In this document: piece after piece, positions 35,215 through 46,001 of the stretch
How the letters are laid out: the number at the start of each line of letters is the position of its first letter
Numbering within the stretch: the stretch's first letter is position 1
NCBI GenBank assembly: GCA_034769895.1
Contig: CM068367.1
Span: 318,927,986-318,991,985, forward strand
Direction: 5' to 3'
DNA from: Magicicada septendecula
Lineage: Eukaryota; Arthropoda; Insecta; Hemiptera; Cicadidae
DNA: 64,000 bases
Made by a program: the position numbers and the translations under genes
The notes under the pieces: model-generated
Told to the model about the DNA's origin: nothing
Database searches by the model: none
What the model saw: only the letters and a program-made list of their open reading frames with translations

Positions 35215-36682
35215 TACATTTTAAAATCCATGATCTTCGTATCCAAGTCACACTTTGAATAAATGAATATTTTACCTTATTATCCGTCTTGTGACTTCCT
35301 TTTTTAAAACAACACTACGCGTTTCGGAACGTATGTTCCATCATCAGGTGTAATTACTCTTGCGAGGTCGTCGAAACATTAAGAGATATCATAAACACAT
35401 AAAACACAAAACATAAGTTCGTATTCAGTACCTAACGCGCGCGATACGAAAATACACATTTACTGTCCAATAAAAATAAACTTCACAGCAAAATGTCTTT
35501 TACACGCGATATGTCGATGATACTTTTATAATTTTTGACGGTTCACTACGACAGGTACATTGAGACATTATATGAATAGCATACATAAACGCATTCAATT
35601 CACCCTCGAAGCTGAAACCGACAATAAGCTGAATTTTCTTGACTTAACAGTCATAAAAACAAAAAGTAGATTCCAATACCAAATCTATAGAAAACCAACC
35701 ACAACAGATATCACTATACACGCAGACTCCCACCACCCTACATCTCAAAAAATGGCTGCATACAACAGTTTTATCCATAGGCTAATTACAATACCACTTG
35801 AGACAATTGATTTTCAAAAAGAGTTAAATACAATAAAATACATACCCAGAGCTAACGGATATCAAAGTTCAATGATAGATAGACTACTCAAGAAACAGCA
35901 AAACAGACAAATGAGGCCCCCGAAGAACAAGGCAGGAGCAACACACATATCAACTGAGTATGGTAATGTCCTTCCGAAAATTCTAACAAATATCTTTAAG
36001 AAAATGAATATAGCGACGGCCTTTCAAACAAGCAATAACATATATAAAATACTTGGTCCAAAAACGGCCAGACCTTTAGAAGAAAAAACAGGTGTCTATA
36101 AGATAATATGTGATGACTGTAACTGTTTTTATATAGGCCAGACAGGGAGACCTTTCATAAAGAGATTCAAAGAACATCTCCCCAAAAAAGACTTTGATAA
36201 AACTAAATCCAATTTTGGACGACATTTGATTGACAATAATCATAATTATACAGATTTTAGTACAAACTTTAAACCGATACACATATGCAATAAAGGTAGG
36301 AATATGAATGCTAATGAAGAATATATAAGGCCTTTAAAACCAGTCCAGATTATTTATTAAATGACCAGTTAAATTTTCACTCTAACTCTTTGTATGACAC
36401 TGCGATGCAAATCTCAGAACAACTAAGGTCCACGTCACACATCATGCGCGAGCAGCGATAGCGGTGAATTGATAACGTTAGTTCAGTGTCGTCAAGGTGC
36501 GCACCGAAAACGTATCGCGCGCGTTAGGTACTGAATACGAACTTATGTTTTGTGTTTTATGTGTTTATGATATCTCTTAATTTTTCGACGACCTCGCAAG
36601 AGTAATTACACCTGATGATGGAACATACGTTCCGAAACGCGTAGTGTTGTTTTTAAAAAAGGAAGTCACAAGACGGATAAAT
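35215..36682 (+). mobile_element. Penelope-like retroelement, 5'-truncated, inverted terminal copies
   Basis: Bounded by inverted copies of one terminal sequence: 35280-35448 and 36511-36680 (169 and 170 bp, near identical as reverse complements, ending GTGACTTCCTTTTTTAAA and CCTAACGCGCGCGATACG). About 65 bp of extra sequence precedes the left arm. Between them lies the 3' half of a reverse transcriptase and a GIY-YIG endonuclease. Comparison with the uninterrupted repeat copy at about 34020-34040 fixes the insertion site to an A-rich run. Inverted partial pLTRs with 5' truncation are a known Penelope arrangement. Confidence 0.92.
35480..36461 (+). pseudogene. Penelope-like RT (C-terminal part) and GIY-YIG endonuclease
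   Basis: The frame is open from 35480 and enters QQNVFYTRYVDDTFIIF, with the RT motif YVDD at 35510-35521. A frameshift near 35550 passes into a 266-codon frame (35560-36360): the RT thumb region (KLNFLDLTV, YRKPTTTDITIHADSHHP), the linker, then a GIY-YIG nuclease beginning GVYKIICDDCNCFYIGQTGR (about 36091-36150). RFKEHL and GRHLIDNNH follow. A second frameshift near 36325 restores the usual C-terminal tail (DYLLNDQLNFHSNSLYDTAM) with a stop at 36459-36461. RT motifs upstream of YVDD are absent. Penelope proteins act as target-primed reverse transcriptases. This copy is inactive because of truncation and two frameshifts, but it is otherwise little degraded. Confidence 0.92.
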
Positions 36683-36740
36683 TTGTACATATTTCAATAT
36701 GGGTAAAATCGCCCTGAGACAATATTTTGAATTAAATATT

Positions 36741-36835
36741 CACCGACCGGTTTGGTCTAGTGGTTAGGGCCCTGGCTTCTAGACCAACAGGTTCAGGGTT
36801 TGATTCCCGGCTTATGTAGGCATCATTCTCTAAAA
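36741..36835 (+). mobile_element. tRNA-derived SINE head, copy 2
   Basis: Tandem-duplicated copy of 34093-34190, with few differences (CCCTGG for GCGCTGG; CCAACAGG for CCAAGAGG). A and B boxes are intact. The A-rich tail is shorter. Confidence 0.7.
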
Positions 36836-36941
36836 AAAAAAAAGATAATTCAAATGTAATACACACAAAATACAAAAAAATATACAGTTTACTCTGAGTT
36901 TTATATGTGGCCTATTCCAACAATCATCAACGTACAGAAAT

Positions 36942-37175
36942 GTGACACCCACCAAATTATAGGGAATTTTGAGGGCTACATACAACTTTTATTTGAAACA
37001 TTTTTTGATGAAATACTTCGTTTTTAAGTTATATGCGAAAAATCGTTTTTTCACCCCTTTCAACTCCTGTAAAACCACCCCTAGACATTTTTAAGTGGTA
37101 GACTCAATGGTTTTGTATAATTTATGGTTCAAGGACCATATGTACAAAAAATTAGCTTTTATCTAATTTTCTCCT
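36942..37175 (+). repeat. Repeat A, right arm copy 2
   Basis: Duplicate of 34301-34530 with a few substitutions and a short ACAT insertion near 36980. Inverted relative to 30997-31220. Confidence 0.88.
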
Positions 37176-37215
37176 TTATAGTCAAATTTTTGGACTATTT
37201 TTCCTGGCCATGCAC

Positions 37216-37335
37216 GAAAAACTGAGAGATAATGCCCGAAAAGATCCCATGATATTGACAAGCAAGAACCAATGGCAAACAAAAGGAAGGAAAAAAGGAA
37301 AGAAATCAAATAAACATTGGTACAGAGTTTGCTGA
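37216..37335 (+). repeat. Repeat B, copy 3
   Basis: Identical over 120 bp to copy 1 at 30861-30980. The hydrophobic minus-strand open frame here (part of 37163-37468) is the complement of the lysine-rich plus frame and is not called a gene. Confidence 0.9.
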
Positions 37336-37560
37336 CTGGACTGCAGCAACGACCAGCAGGTAATGACGATGTAAAAAAAAAAAACTTATGGAGAATTGTA
37401 AAAAAAGAGAAAATATAAATTTTAATGCAAAATGCTAGGAAATTGGTGTCATTAGTCCACCCCCACAACGGTACAGATTGGCGGAACTAGTTACAGCTCC
37501 TTTGTGAATTATTATTCGAGCACTAAAAATTATGCGTGGAAAACGATGGATGAAAAGTGT

Positions 37561-40480
37561 CGATGGCAGTTGTGTCCTGCCGAAATACTACTTAGCCTAC
37601 AATTGCAGATTGTTTTGTTCTCATTTTGTACAACTCTGCTCGGTATTATTAACATTTGAGTCTTTTATTTTGAATAATAACGATATAAAATATAACGCAG
37701 GTAAACAACTACCCGGAATATGTCTACACGACGTACGTACATATGGTGTACAGTAGGGGATTTGTTTTCATGTCCTTCGGTAAAAATAGAAAAGTAAATG
37801 TAAACAGCAAATCACTGTTAACCTTTATATTAAAAGGTCTAGGCCATGGTGTACGGTAACACGGCGCTAGGTTTAACCTTGATAAAGAATGGCAGGAATT
37901 TGGAGAAACGTCAATCAAATGTACTCTGAAAGTTGATTGGACGCGTCGTGATGCCTGTTCGAGACGTCGCGTTGAAGGGTTTCCCGCCCTCTGCAGTAGG
38001 TAGGGGAACAACTCGTCCTTTTCCATTATTATATTAAAGGCTGTTACAAGACTGAAAATAAATTACATAAACTCCGAAGTGTACACACAGTCCGTTAATA
38101 ACATATACACGGCCAAGAAATTTAACATTCATGGAATTGCCTGCAGGCAGCGCTCTTATACCGTCCGTCGGGTTCGTTTTTTTCGGTTTCTCTTTTTAAA
38201 CTCCTTTCAAGTATGAAATTGAATTGAAATTTAAATGCATAAAATGTTCGATAAGACGCGGCTGTAAAGCTGAATTCAAAATTTTATTTCAGATTCTTTA
38301 AACAAAAAACCGAATACGTTAATGCCCGTAGTTATTTGCCGCTACAGCGATATACCTGACACTTACAGCGATACTGGAAACGCGCGACAAGATGAACCGT
38401 AATGTAATTAATGTCTTTAGGACACAACATAATGTCCACTAAAACAAATCCGTTTTTAAAACCGCCGGTACTCTTAGTTGTCTCCAATAATCGTAGAATA
38501 TTTGTGCGTCTTTAATTGTGAAAATAAAAATACAACATTTTCTACTTTCCTACACATCCACATACACTTTCGCATATTAATTACATTTGTACTGTTTTTA
38601 CTCTTAATTTTCATTTACATCACTATTTCTTTTTAATTATATTATATTACTATTGTTTTATTCATAATTATATATTATTATTATTATTAACTATTTATTA
38701 GGAATACAACGGTCTGTAAAGACAGCTTACTGGATGTAATCACATCGTTTCTTACTTTAAGGAAAGCTATGGAGAAAGGTACTAGCAAAATCACGTAGCC
38801 TATAAAGGCAAGACATAACGAATTATTATGACCATAAACGACAAATTGTGTTGCGTCAGAATGGACAGTATCGTTACATCTCTGCAATCTGACTACAACG
38901 CAGTGCACGGTCCTCGCTTTTGCTGTACATTTCTTATCAATTAAAGTCTTTCAACTGCTAAAGTTATCTGCCACTGAGACACAGAGACGTGTGATTCACA
39001 GCTAAAAATAAGCGTCAGAAATAAAGACACTGAACAGCCTGCAACAACATCTTCAAGCGCAAAGCAAATTCATAAAATTTCATAAAAGCGTTTCATAACA
39101 TTGTGTAAACGTTTCCTTTCCGTTTATAATTTTACGTCTACCTTTATTTACCCACTACGAACTGGAAGCATTTCCAGATTTGTGCATCTCTACTATATAC
39201 AAAAACTCACGAAAACATGTTGTTTTCATCGAACTAAAAACTAGCGGCATCCCCATTTACAGGTACATTGGAACAAAATCAGAAAAAAATACTTATAACG
39301 AAACGAAAATAAACTTATAACGAAAGCGTGCCTTCTAAATTACTTCACCTTGTCTATCGATTTGTTATGCAAAACTATCCCTGACGCACTAAAAACGTTC
39401 AACACATATGAGATCAAGCAGCATCACAGTCTCCATACTGAAAATGGAAATCTACCACAACAGTTAAAATTTGTTTATACAATTAGGCATATGTAGCCTA
39501 TAGGCCTACACGTAGCCTACTTGCAGACGTAATTCCTACCTCTTAACACCAACCTAGACATTGTGTAATGAAAAGATTAACAAAGATATGTTAACAGTAT
39601 TTGATCCGAAGAAAAGACATGTAAAAGAAGGGGATGTTAATTGATGTAAGAGAATAATAGAAACGTTGTAACGTACAGCGAATCACTGGCTGTGCTGACA
39701 TCGAAACTTGTGAGAAGAGTTTTCTAAAAATGTTAAAAATTATCATTCTGAACAGCGATTGCCTAGTCTACGTAAACTACGGTTCTGTGTGCTGTGTGTG
39801 GATTGGAGAAAACATTAAGTGTAAATGATTAGTAATGAAAAAGGAAACGAATGACCACTTGGAATATAAAGGACACGCGGTCTCTCCTGGCAGCAGAGCT
39901 AAAGACCTGTAGTATTTAAAGAGATGCCAGAGACCAGACCAAAGAGAGACCAGAGATACCGATTAAATTACGAAAGACTTCGGCTGCTCAACAACAAATC
40001 GGGAGTAACGTGAAGAACTACAACGTAGGCCTGCCAAACGGGTGAGAATCGGTCACTAACGGAGAATGAAAAGTGTTTCGGCGTAAGCTACATGCGACTT
40101 AATACTCAAACGTATACACTACTGAGACTTCTCTTTAAAAGTTAATGTAAGACTCTTTGCTAGAAATACACGAATTCTGACTGGGAGTAGAAAGTCAGTA
40201 TATCTACGAAGGTATTATGACGACGCAGAGGGTGAAGTTGTTCTTCAAACATCATAGTATTTTTAAAAACAAAATTCCACGAATATCACTCTTTGAGATG
40301 ACAAAAAGTGACCAACTATAAAATATATATGTAATAAACTCAAATTCTAACGAAAATTTGGACAACTAACCGTTCACCTGTTAGAATCGGCTTGACGGAA
40401 GACCCGCAAACAGTTGTTGTACAGCGAATGAGAGAGCATACGAGACAGATTAAGTTCAGAATAAGCGAAACTTTGGCCAC
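37561..40480. other. Unrecognised DNA right of the duplication
   Basis: Open frames at 37532-37756, 37724-38026 and 38687-38908 lack motifs. A CpG-richer patch (about 37840-38010) contains TTTCCCGCC (37980-37988) and a CTCF-like GCCCTCTGCAG (37987-37997). TAGGCCTA at 39501. Nothing else seen. Confidence 0.4.
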
Positions 40481-41130
40481 GTTTTCATCATCAGCCGTGG
40501 CTGTACAACCCTTGGTGGGTCTTGACCTGCTCCAAGAGTCGACTCCAATCTTCCCTATTGTGTACCCTGGCTTTCCAGTTTCTAATGTTCAGCTTTCTGA
40601 GGTAGTCCTCTATCTGATCTTTGAATCTACTTCGAGGTCTTCCCCTTTCTCTACTACCCATTGGTTTCTAGTAGAAGATATGTTTCGTAGGCTGTCCTTC
40701 CTCCATTCTCTGTGTGTGTCCAACCCACCTTAGCCTGTATATTTTGATTATCCTGACAATGTCAGGCCCTTTGTAAAGATGGTATAGTTCATAATTATAG
40801 CGCCTGCGCCACAATTCATTTTCTTGTACTCCCCTAAATATTGTTTTTAGAATCCGTCTTTCAAAGCAACCTAGAAGTCTCTCACTATTTTTTGTCATTG
40901 TCCAGGTTTCTGAAGCATATAGGAAGCACTGGCCTGATAAGTGTTTTGTAAATTTTGAATTTCGTTCTTCTTGAGATGAAGCTAGATCCCAGCTGTGTTT
41001 TTAATAACGTTTTATTTGCGAGATATAGGCCTATTCTTCTTCTTATTTCAGTGCTGGTGTTGTTAGTGCTGTTTATCTTGGAGCAAAGATATATGAACTC
41101 TTTTATTGACTTTATATTTTTTGTGCGTAG
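40481..41130 (-). pseudogene. Non-LTR retrotransposon ORF2 3' end, stop and frameshift
   Basis: Minus strand, in order: EFIYLCSKINSTNNTSTEI and RRRIGLYLANKTLL (about 41090-41000), RTKFKIYKTLIRPVL (about 40985-40935), a one-base frameshift, then ETWTMTKNSERLLGCFERRI (about 40915-40855). WRRRYNYELYHL, RLRWVGHTQRMEEG and a stop at 40668-40670 follow, then in the same frame GSRERGRPRSRF, WKARVHNREDWSRLLEQ and VKTHQGL to the terminal stop at 40491-40493. TGATGATGA follows the end. These motifs are typical of arthropod LINE C-termini. The RT catalytic core is missing. The 5' side runs into a Penelope fragment. Confidence 0.87.
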
Positions 41131-41151
41131 TGTGTAGGCGGTCTATGTTCT

Positions 41152-41742
41152 GTGAACCTTCTTAAAAAGCCACGGCCTGTCTGGCCTAAACAATCATCAC
41201 ATAACAATTTGTAAACACCTGTTTTGTGTTCACACCTACACATTTTCACAGTTTGGATCACATTAGATCAAAATTTGCAAAACACCTCATCATAAAGAAT
41301 CACAATTACACTAATTTTAAAACAAACCTGATACCTCTTCACATATGCAAGAAAGGGCGACATATGAACGCCCTTGAGGAGTTCGAAATTTACAGAGCTT
41401 ATAACAATGCTGATACCAAGCCGCGTGTCCTAAACGATCAACTGCTTTTTAAATCGAATATATTGTACGACACCGCTTTGCGTTATTGTCGTGATAGGAG
41501 TCAATCTTGATTCAGTGCGCGGTCAGCTACCGTACGGTGTGCACCGTTTAACCGTCGCGTTCGACTTTATACATTAAGTATTGTGGTTTTTGTTTAATTG
41601 GATTTTAATGTTTTAATTATTAGACAACTATATCATCGTTTGATGATATACGAACATACTTTTAAGTTCTGCGGATGGGACAAGTGTTTCAAAACATGTC
41701 AACTTTAGATTGAAGACATCGTTGCATAAAGTCACAGACGGT
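41152..41742. mobile_element. Scrambled Penelope-like fragment
   Basis: The plus strand from about 41253 to 41508 encodes the end of a GIY-YIG nuclease and C-terminal tail (SKFAKHLIIKNHNYTNF, LHICKKGRHMNALEEFEIYR, LNDQLLFKSNILYDTALRY). It is homologous to 36180-36420. The piece that should lie just upstream is inverted: 41156-41225 on the minus strand reads TGVYKLLCDDC and GQTGRGFLRR. After the stop, the 3' terminal region continues to about 41742 with GTTTCAAAACATGTC and GTCACAGACGG, counterparts of the pLTR end at 36600-36680. An internal inversion, perhaps linked to the adjacent LINE insertion, broke this copy. Confidence 0.82.
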
Positions 41743-41793
41743 AAGTTGTAATATATTTGATTCTACTAGAGTGTAATTGATATAAGGTATATT

Positions 41794-42625
41794 CAGTGGC
41801 TAAGCTAGTAGTTAATGAATGGGTAGGCAAAAATCATATCTTAAATTTTTTTTAAGGAATCATTAAAAGGACGGTGGTTCAAATCGGACGCTGAGGTAGA
41901 GTTTGCTGTAAGCGAATAGTTTCACAAACAGCCGTCAGAATTTTACTAGCAGGGAATCTACAGGTTAGTGCAACAGTGGAATTCATGTCTTAATGTTAAT
42001 GGAGACTTCTTTTAAAATCGTTGAATAAAAAATGCTTTACAGCTCTATACCTGTTTCTATTGAACAATCCTTGTATTAGTCATACACAATAATGTAACTG
42101 ATTGAACTTCAAATTTTAAACTCGATTAGTTTCTACATATATGTTTAATGTTACAAATAATTTCAGATAACAATCTTGATCATCTGTTAATTCAGCGGAA
42201 TAATAGGGGCAATTTTAATAACCGCATAAAATAAACACACTTATAAACAACACAGCGCTCTTTAACTTAACTGTTTGGACCACAGAAGTGAGACATGCCT
42301 CAACGGTCTATGTGTACAGCGCGGGACAATCCCCCCTCCCTTCACTTCCATATTGCTCCAGCACATTGCTTACATACGATGTATACAAAAAACGCTGAGG
42401 CAAGTTCAGGTTGCCTCATTCGCTTTAAACGAGCTATGCCGAATCTCACCTGTCATCATCTTAGCGGTCGCTCAGTAAAGCACGTTTCGGCTTAATAAAT
42501 TCGACAGTCGCGGTAACAATGTATAATCTTTACGTAATGTAGTTCATACGTATTTATAATTTTTATTTTACAGAATTTTTTAGGGTAGGAATTGCCTCAA
42601 TTGCCTCCATGTAACTTCGCCACTG
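41794..42625. mobile_element. Non-autonomous hAT-like element with 8-bp target duplication
   Basis: The left end CAGTGGCTAAGCTAG and the right end (reverse complement) CAGTGGCGAAGTTAC are imperfect terminal inverted repeats of the CAGTGGC type common in hAT elements. The flanks 41786-41793 and 42626-42633 are both GGTATATT, a perfect 8-bp target-site duplication as hAT elements produce. The 832-bp interior encodes no transposase; open frames at 42275-42478, 42295-42495 and 42563-42772 have no hAT motif. The intact duplication suggests no large rearrangement since insertion. Confidence 0.9.
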
Positions 42626-43985
42626 GGTATATTTCTTCCTACCGATAATTAACGTGGCCTGAAGAACGCAGTATGTGTACACATTACTTCGAATGAGTGT
42701 AGATATGCTAAAGACTGCTGGCTTTATACAGTACGACAGTTTGCTTTCTTCAATACGTTGTACGATAAGCAAGAAAAGAGGATATTAATAAGTTTGCTTC
42801 AATCTGCTCATCAAACACACACACACACACACAGAGTTCAGTATGTGTATATGTACAAACAAAACAGCACATCAAATATACTACGTGTGTAGATAATGGC
42901 AGGAATTTGTTTAATAAGTTCGCAAAGTTGTCGATGCCGTTTTAATATGTAGAGTACAAAGCGAGTACGCTGTAGCGTTTTGCAAATATACTGGAATCTA
43001 AGATATGCAAATGCCCGTATTAAGTTCCCTAGAGAACGACTCTGTATTTATGTCTCCAATTGTTATTCCTGGAGAAGTGCAGTAAACATGCACTGGAAAT
43101 TTTTATCAAAACAACACGCCACAACTGCGAAGAAATTGGCTCCGTTTTGGGATTGTTTCACAAGACACATATAAGAGAAAAAGATATTAAAAGAAGAAAA
43201 GGAAAAAGGGGGTATAATAAGATAAGCGGTATAGGAAAAGAGCGGATTTAGTCGAATTGGTACGAGGGTATGGGGTGGCGGCAGTGGCAAACTTGCTTGA
43301 GTTGTGTGCGCTATAAGTTAGTGCAACTTTATCGAATGAAGGCCATTTAGAAAATTGGAAAATGTCGGCCCGTTTGCTTTTCTCCAGACTAAGTCACGAA
43401 CCGCGTTTGAACGATTGCTTTTTACAACATTTCTTTCGTTTTTTCTTTTGTTCTTTCTCATCAGTTCTCGCTGTACAGTATTTCACTTATTCTATTTTCA
43501 ATTGATCAATTTTCATTATAATTCACAGCAGACAGTTCGCTTTTGAGTCAGCGTCTCAGACATCCGTTCCTCGTGCGGCGCACAGCCACGATCGCACGTC
43601 CGCACGCTCGCCCGTTACCCTTTGTTTCGTACCATTTTCAGCAGACAATTACAGCGTGTAACATTTCGTATACATAATAATACTGTGACCAGCTGTAATT
43701 GTCAGTATACACTCCATAATTTCGGTGTAACGTCCTGCACAGTCTCAAACAAATATATGCGTACAGAGTTGTACATGAGCGCTCGCGTACCCTACACACG
43801 CGAAACACTTGTTTCAGGAGAACATCGATTCGGAGTTAAAATTTACCTCTAACAATACAATTTTGTGTTGCTGTTTTTTTAGTGTAGACTTATCAAAATT
43901 CACGATCTTGTGTAATTAAAACTTTTTTAAAAAACAAACATTCCTACCCACACGGACGAGTAACCGAGAGCGTGAGTATGTGCGA
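42626..43985. other. Unrecognised DNA
   Basis: A short (AC)n tract lies at about 42812-42832. Open frames at 42980-43290 overlap on both strands without motifs, as do 43355-43546 and 43622-43852. A CG-rich patch is at 43565-43615. Confidence 0.4.
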
Positions 43986-45025
<1,040 letters not shown>

Positions 45026-45454
45026 CAGCGGCGTATTACGGGATGGGGGACTGGGTCCTCCCAGGAGGTCAAAAAAAGTTGACAAATTTTGTTAATCTCT
45101 TAATTTTTAAGCTGTTTTATTATTTTTTCAGTTGTGTGCGCTGATATAATAGTAACTCTATTTTAAATATACAGACTGGTTTATTACACAGAATTAGCGT
45201 GTACGTTTCAAATATGAAATAGGCCTACAGGAAAATACATTCAGTCAATAAGTATCTTGTAAACAATGTTCAAGTAACGCGTATTTTTATTGTGTTATTA
45301 CTGTTTACTTTAATGGGACTGATTTCAGCATGTTATCACTCGTTTTTCAGCCACTTTGAAGATAGTAATGGGTCTTGCCTTGTTTTTTTCCTTTTGTAAG
45401 AAACCGATTCGGCCCCGAACCCCACCCCAAGGGCAAATTCCAGATATGCCACTG
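45026..45454. mobile_element. Short non-autonomous hAT-like element
   Basis: The left end CAGCGGCGTATTACGGGATG and the right end (reverse complement) CAGTGGCATATCTGGAATTT share CAGYGGCRTAT. Both subterminal regions are G-rich on the element strand. Flanking 8-mers ATAGCACC (45018-45025) and ATAGCGAC (45455-45462) agree at six of eight positions, consistent with an eroded hAT target duplication. The 429-bp interior is AT-rich and noncoding. Confidence 0.75.
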
Positions 45455-45555
45455 ATAGCGACAAAATTAACAAACAGAATCAGAATGACAGAAAATAGGG
45501 CGTCCAGAAGCCTATAGGCCTATGATTCAGTAATAACGACAACATTTACTGTTGA

Positions 45556-45842
45556 TGGCGGCTCAGTAGACCAGTGGGCATGGCACCTGGCTACTAATCT
45601 AGAGGTCCCGGTTTCGATTCCCGGGCCCGCACCATAAAATCAAGGTGCGTTTTTCAGCCCCCAGGTCGACTCAGCCTGTTGAAAATGAGTACCTGGGATA
45701 ACATCCTGGGGATAATAATGGGCGGCTGAAGCGTAGTGCTGGCCACACTGCCTTCCTTGTACTGTATGTCGTACGGCTCACATAAGGCATCCTACCCTGC
45801 CATACTCCTAAGCTACTTCGGTGGTATACATGGGAGCCATTG
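45556..45842 (+). mobile_element. Full-length tRNA-derived SINE
   Basis: The tRNA-like head (45556 to about 45633) has a recognisable A box (GACCAGTGGGCATGGC) and a strong B box (GGTTTCGATTCCC at 45610-45622) closed by GGGCCCGC. A body of about 200 bp follows. It contains GGTCGACTCAGCC and GAGTACCTGG, a word pair resembling conserved SINE central domains, and ends CGGTGGTATACATGGGAGCC. The same body, decayed, is at 13940-14107. The open frame starting at 45821 only joins the SINE tail to the downstream microsatellite. Confidence 0.85.
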
Positions 45843-45928
45843 GCCTAATTATATTATTATTTACTGCTGATCGCGATTACAAATATGATTCCAGCTTCAA
45901 CGGTGACGTAAATGTAAAGGTGATGAGG

Positions 45929-45964
<36 letters not shown>

Positions 45965-45966
45965 GC

Positions 45967-46001
<35 letters not shown>
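45929..46001. repeat. Compound (ACT)n-(AAT)n microsatellite
   Basis: About 36 bp of ACT repeats, a short TGCT link, then about 35 bp of AAT repeats. It translates to Thr and Asn runs in a spurious open frame. Confidence 0.97.

Larger units (their letters stand above)
34928..37560. repeat. Tandem duplication unit D, copy 2, split by a Penelope-like element
   Basis: 34928-35214 and 36683-37560 together match copy 1 (33756-34927) colinearly. The break falls in the A-rich run after GCATCAGC, exactly where the Penelope-like element sits. The insertion therefore postdates the duplication. Long A-runs differ in length between the copies. Confidence 0.9.
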
